Positions 63,901-64,000 of a stretch of DNA of 64,000 bases are shown here, in pieces (the stretch's first letter is position 1; every line of letters begins with the position of its first letter). The notes below the pieces were generated by a model, which worked only from the letters and a program-made list of their open reading frames with translations, ran no database searches and was not told where the DNA came from. The DNA comes from Flavobacteriales bacterium. Its GTDB lineage: Bacteria > Bacteroidota > Bacteroidia > Flavobacteriales_F > PHOS-HE28. The stretch spans positions 124,001 through 188,000 of the forward strand of contig JADJKO010000010.1 in NCBI GenBank assembly GCA_016705955.1. Direction: 5' to 3'. The position numbers and the translations under genes are program-made.

Positions 63901-64000
63901 TTCTCATCGAACACCAGAATGGTGACGATATCCGTGGTGAGCGGGTTCGCACACGGACCGTTGCTCACCGTCCACTGGAAGATGTGTTCACCGATCTCAA
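60981..64000 (-). CDS. giant repeat adhesin with gliding-motility-associated C-terminal (type B sorting) domain, 5' part missing
   Basis: The frame is open to the right edge, so more than 1006 residues are present and the N-terminus is missing. Ten complete ~85-90-residue PKD-like repeats and one partial run from the edge to about 61500, each with AGPDQ-LC-P, GTWT, DPNDP-T-ITGL, NxFxWT-NG-CG and a closing VTIxIFD. The C-terminus is the CHU_C/type B sorting domain: TIPDAYSPNGDGVNDLFVIL, FVVFNRWGNKVYE and TYYYVLTLGDGSDAYTGFIY. It should be exported by T9SS and held at the surface by SprF-type proteins. Role in adhesion or gliding is inferred from SprB-like relatives. Confidence 0.9.
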   Translation of the reverse strand, partial: EIGEHIFQWTVSNGPCANPLTTDIVTILVFDENNPDADAGPDQQVCTPETSATMAGSANTFPAVGTWTVILGSGDIADANDPNTLITNLGLGVNIFQWEVYNGSCANSLTSDQVTITLFDAQAPEADAGPDQEFCFPDNSTTIIGNPPVGAAIGVWTLAGGAGDITDPNSPTTTVTNMPIGENIFRWTIASGTCVTTEDEVSIFIFDPQNPPAFAGLDQELCVPQDSVFMGGSSLIFPAQGTWSTLVGTGVPVNPNDPLTMISTLSIGVNTFQWSVYNGPCGSSLDEVTVILYDDTTAAANAGPDLETCLPITEIDMQGVMPPAPAQGTWTVIAGTGAFDDPNDPVTHVTGLTQGTNTFVWTLEWDPCPNNGILTDTVNVLIYNPNAPLANAGPDQNLCTPAPETAMAGNTPEIPGVGTWTQVLGATATIVSPNDPATLITGLDVGSYQFVWEIYNGMCGFGPPSRDTVQVDIFDSQAPPAQAGSDISWCTPTSTAVLTANDPIFPATGTWTSISGTGVIVDPSDPNTLITGLGVGQHDFLWTINNGACGSSSDGISVFIFDGNMEGASAGSDQELCTPTTNTTLAGSPATFPATGLWTVITGTGVFTDDTDPGTTVSGLSIGTNTFQWTLMNGPCGDTQDAVTITVFDASHPQANAGPDKELCTPTTSTTLSGSPITFPATGTWVFVTGTGNISDPNNPNATLSGLSVGTVVLQWTVDNGACGTTTDLVTIRIFDGQAAPAAAGPDQSYCTPITEQVTMLASTIAAPGIGTWTLVSGAGTIVQPNDPFTVITGLGLGANVFEWTVDNGECGSTSAEMTIMVYDGTVADANAGPSLQFCQDVTHTTLNAVPTTTTATGTWSLLSGHGTVEQPNDPASTVNGLQLGYNVFVWTVENGDCGSTSDTMTVFIKDCLTITIPDAYSPNGDGVNDLFVILNIESYPNNDFVVFNRWGNKVYEASPYTNQWDGTSQFGSAFKEGLPESTYYYVLTLGDGSDAYTGFIYLRR

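Overview
The window reads as a high-GC chromosome segment of a Bacteroidota bacterium, most likely an uncultured relative of the Flavobacteriales. The evidence is a PorP/SprF protein next to a PD40/OmpA protein, type A and type B type-IX-secretion (T9SS) sorting domains, a split cobalamin methionine synthase, a paired subunit-III cytochrome oxidase cluster, and recurrent TAnnTTTG-like -7 promoter boxes in place of clear Shine-Dalgarno sites. The lineage is inferred; no rRNA or tRNA gene was seen.

Layout. 1-12.5 kb is housekeeping: a partial kbl, a degenerate CPBP protease-like protein, gatC, plsC, trpS, two secreted amidohydrolase-like proteins, a small heme-type membrane protein with a cytochrome c lipoprotein, hflX and a class A penicillin-binding protein. 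12.6-24.2 kb holds a double beta-barrel protein, an MsbA-like ABC exporter, a membrane glycosyltransferase flanked by copies of the exporter gene's 5' end, a LEA14-like lipoprotein, a YyaL/DUF255 protein, two secreted unknowns, an FkbM methyltransferase and tsaB. 24.2-31.1 kb holds a TolC protein and an OmpA protein (both frameshifted) and the two halves of MetH behind a SAM-I riboswitch and terminator. 31.1-35.7 kb is a cytochrome c oxidase assembly/subunit operon (cyoE, two subunit III genes, subunit IV, SCO, DUF420) without coxA or coxB. 35.7-43.1 kb is a surface-polysaccharide locus (two Wzi-like barrels, a WecA/MraY-like transferase, fcl, gmd, cysQ). 43.1-57.7 kb is accessory: small proteins, an orphan NarL-type regulator with Glu in place of the phospho-acceptor Asp, three T9SS cargo proteins, an Fn3 protein and an array of fifteen 22-bp tandem repeats with palindromic cores. 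57.8-64 kb is a T9SS operon: a very large repeat adhesin running off the right edge, SprF/PorP and the PD40/OmpA protein, closed by a terminator.

Working together: the right half is dominated by outer-surface biology, with T9SS cargo and its outer-membrane partners and with fucose and capsule-type polysaccharide functions. The middle carries methionine synthesis under SAM control and respiration. Five genes are interrupted by single-base indels, and in every one a one-base correction restores a sensible protein. Most lie in short homopolymers, so sequencing error is at least as likely as gene decay. The most unusual structures are the 22-bp palindromic array, the glycosyltransferase flanked by duplicated exporter 5' ends, the Asp-to-Glu response regulator and the riboswitch-controlled split metH.
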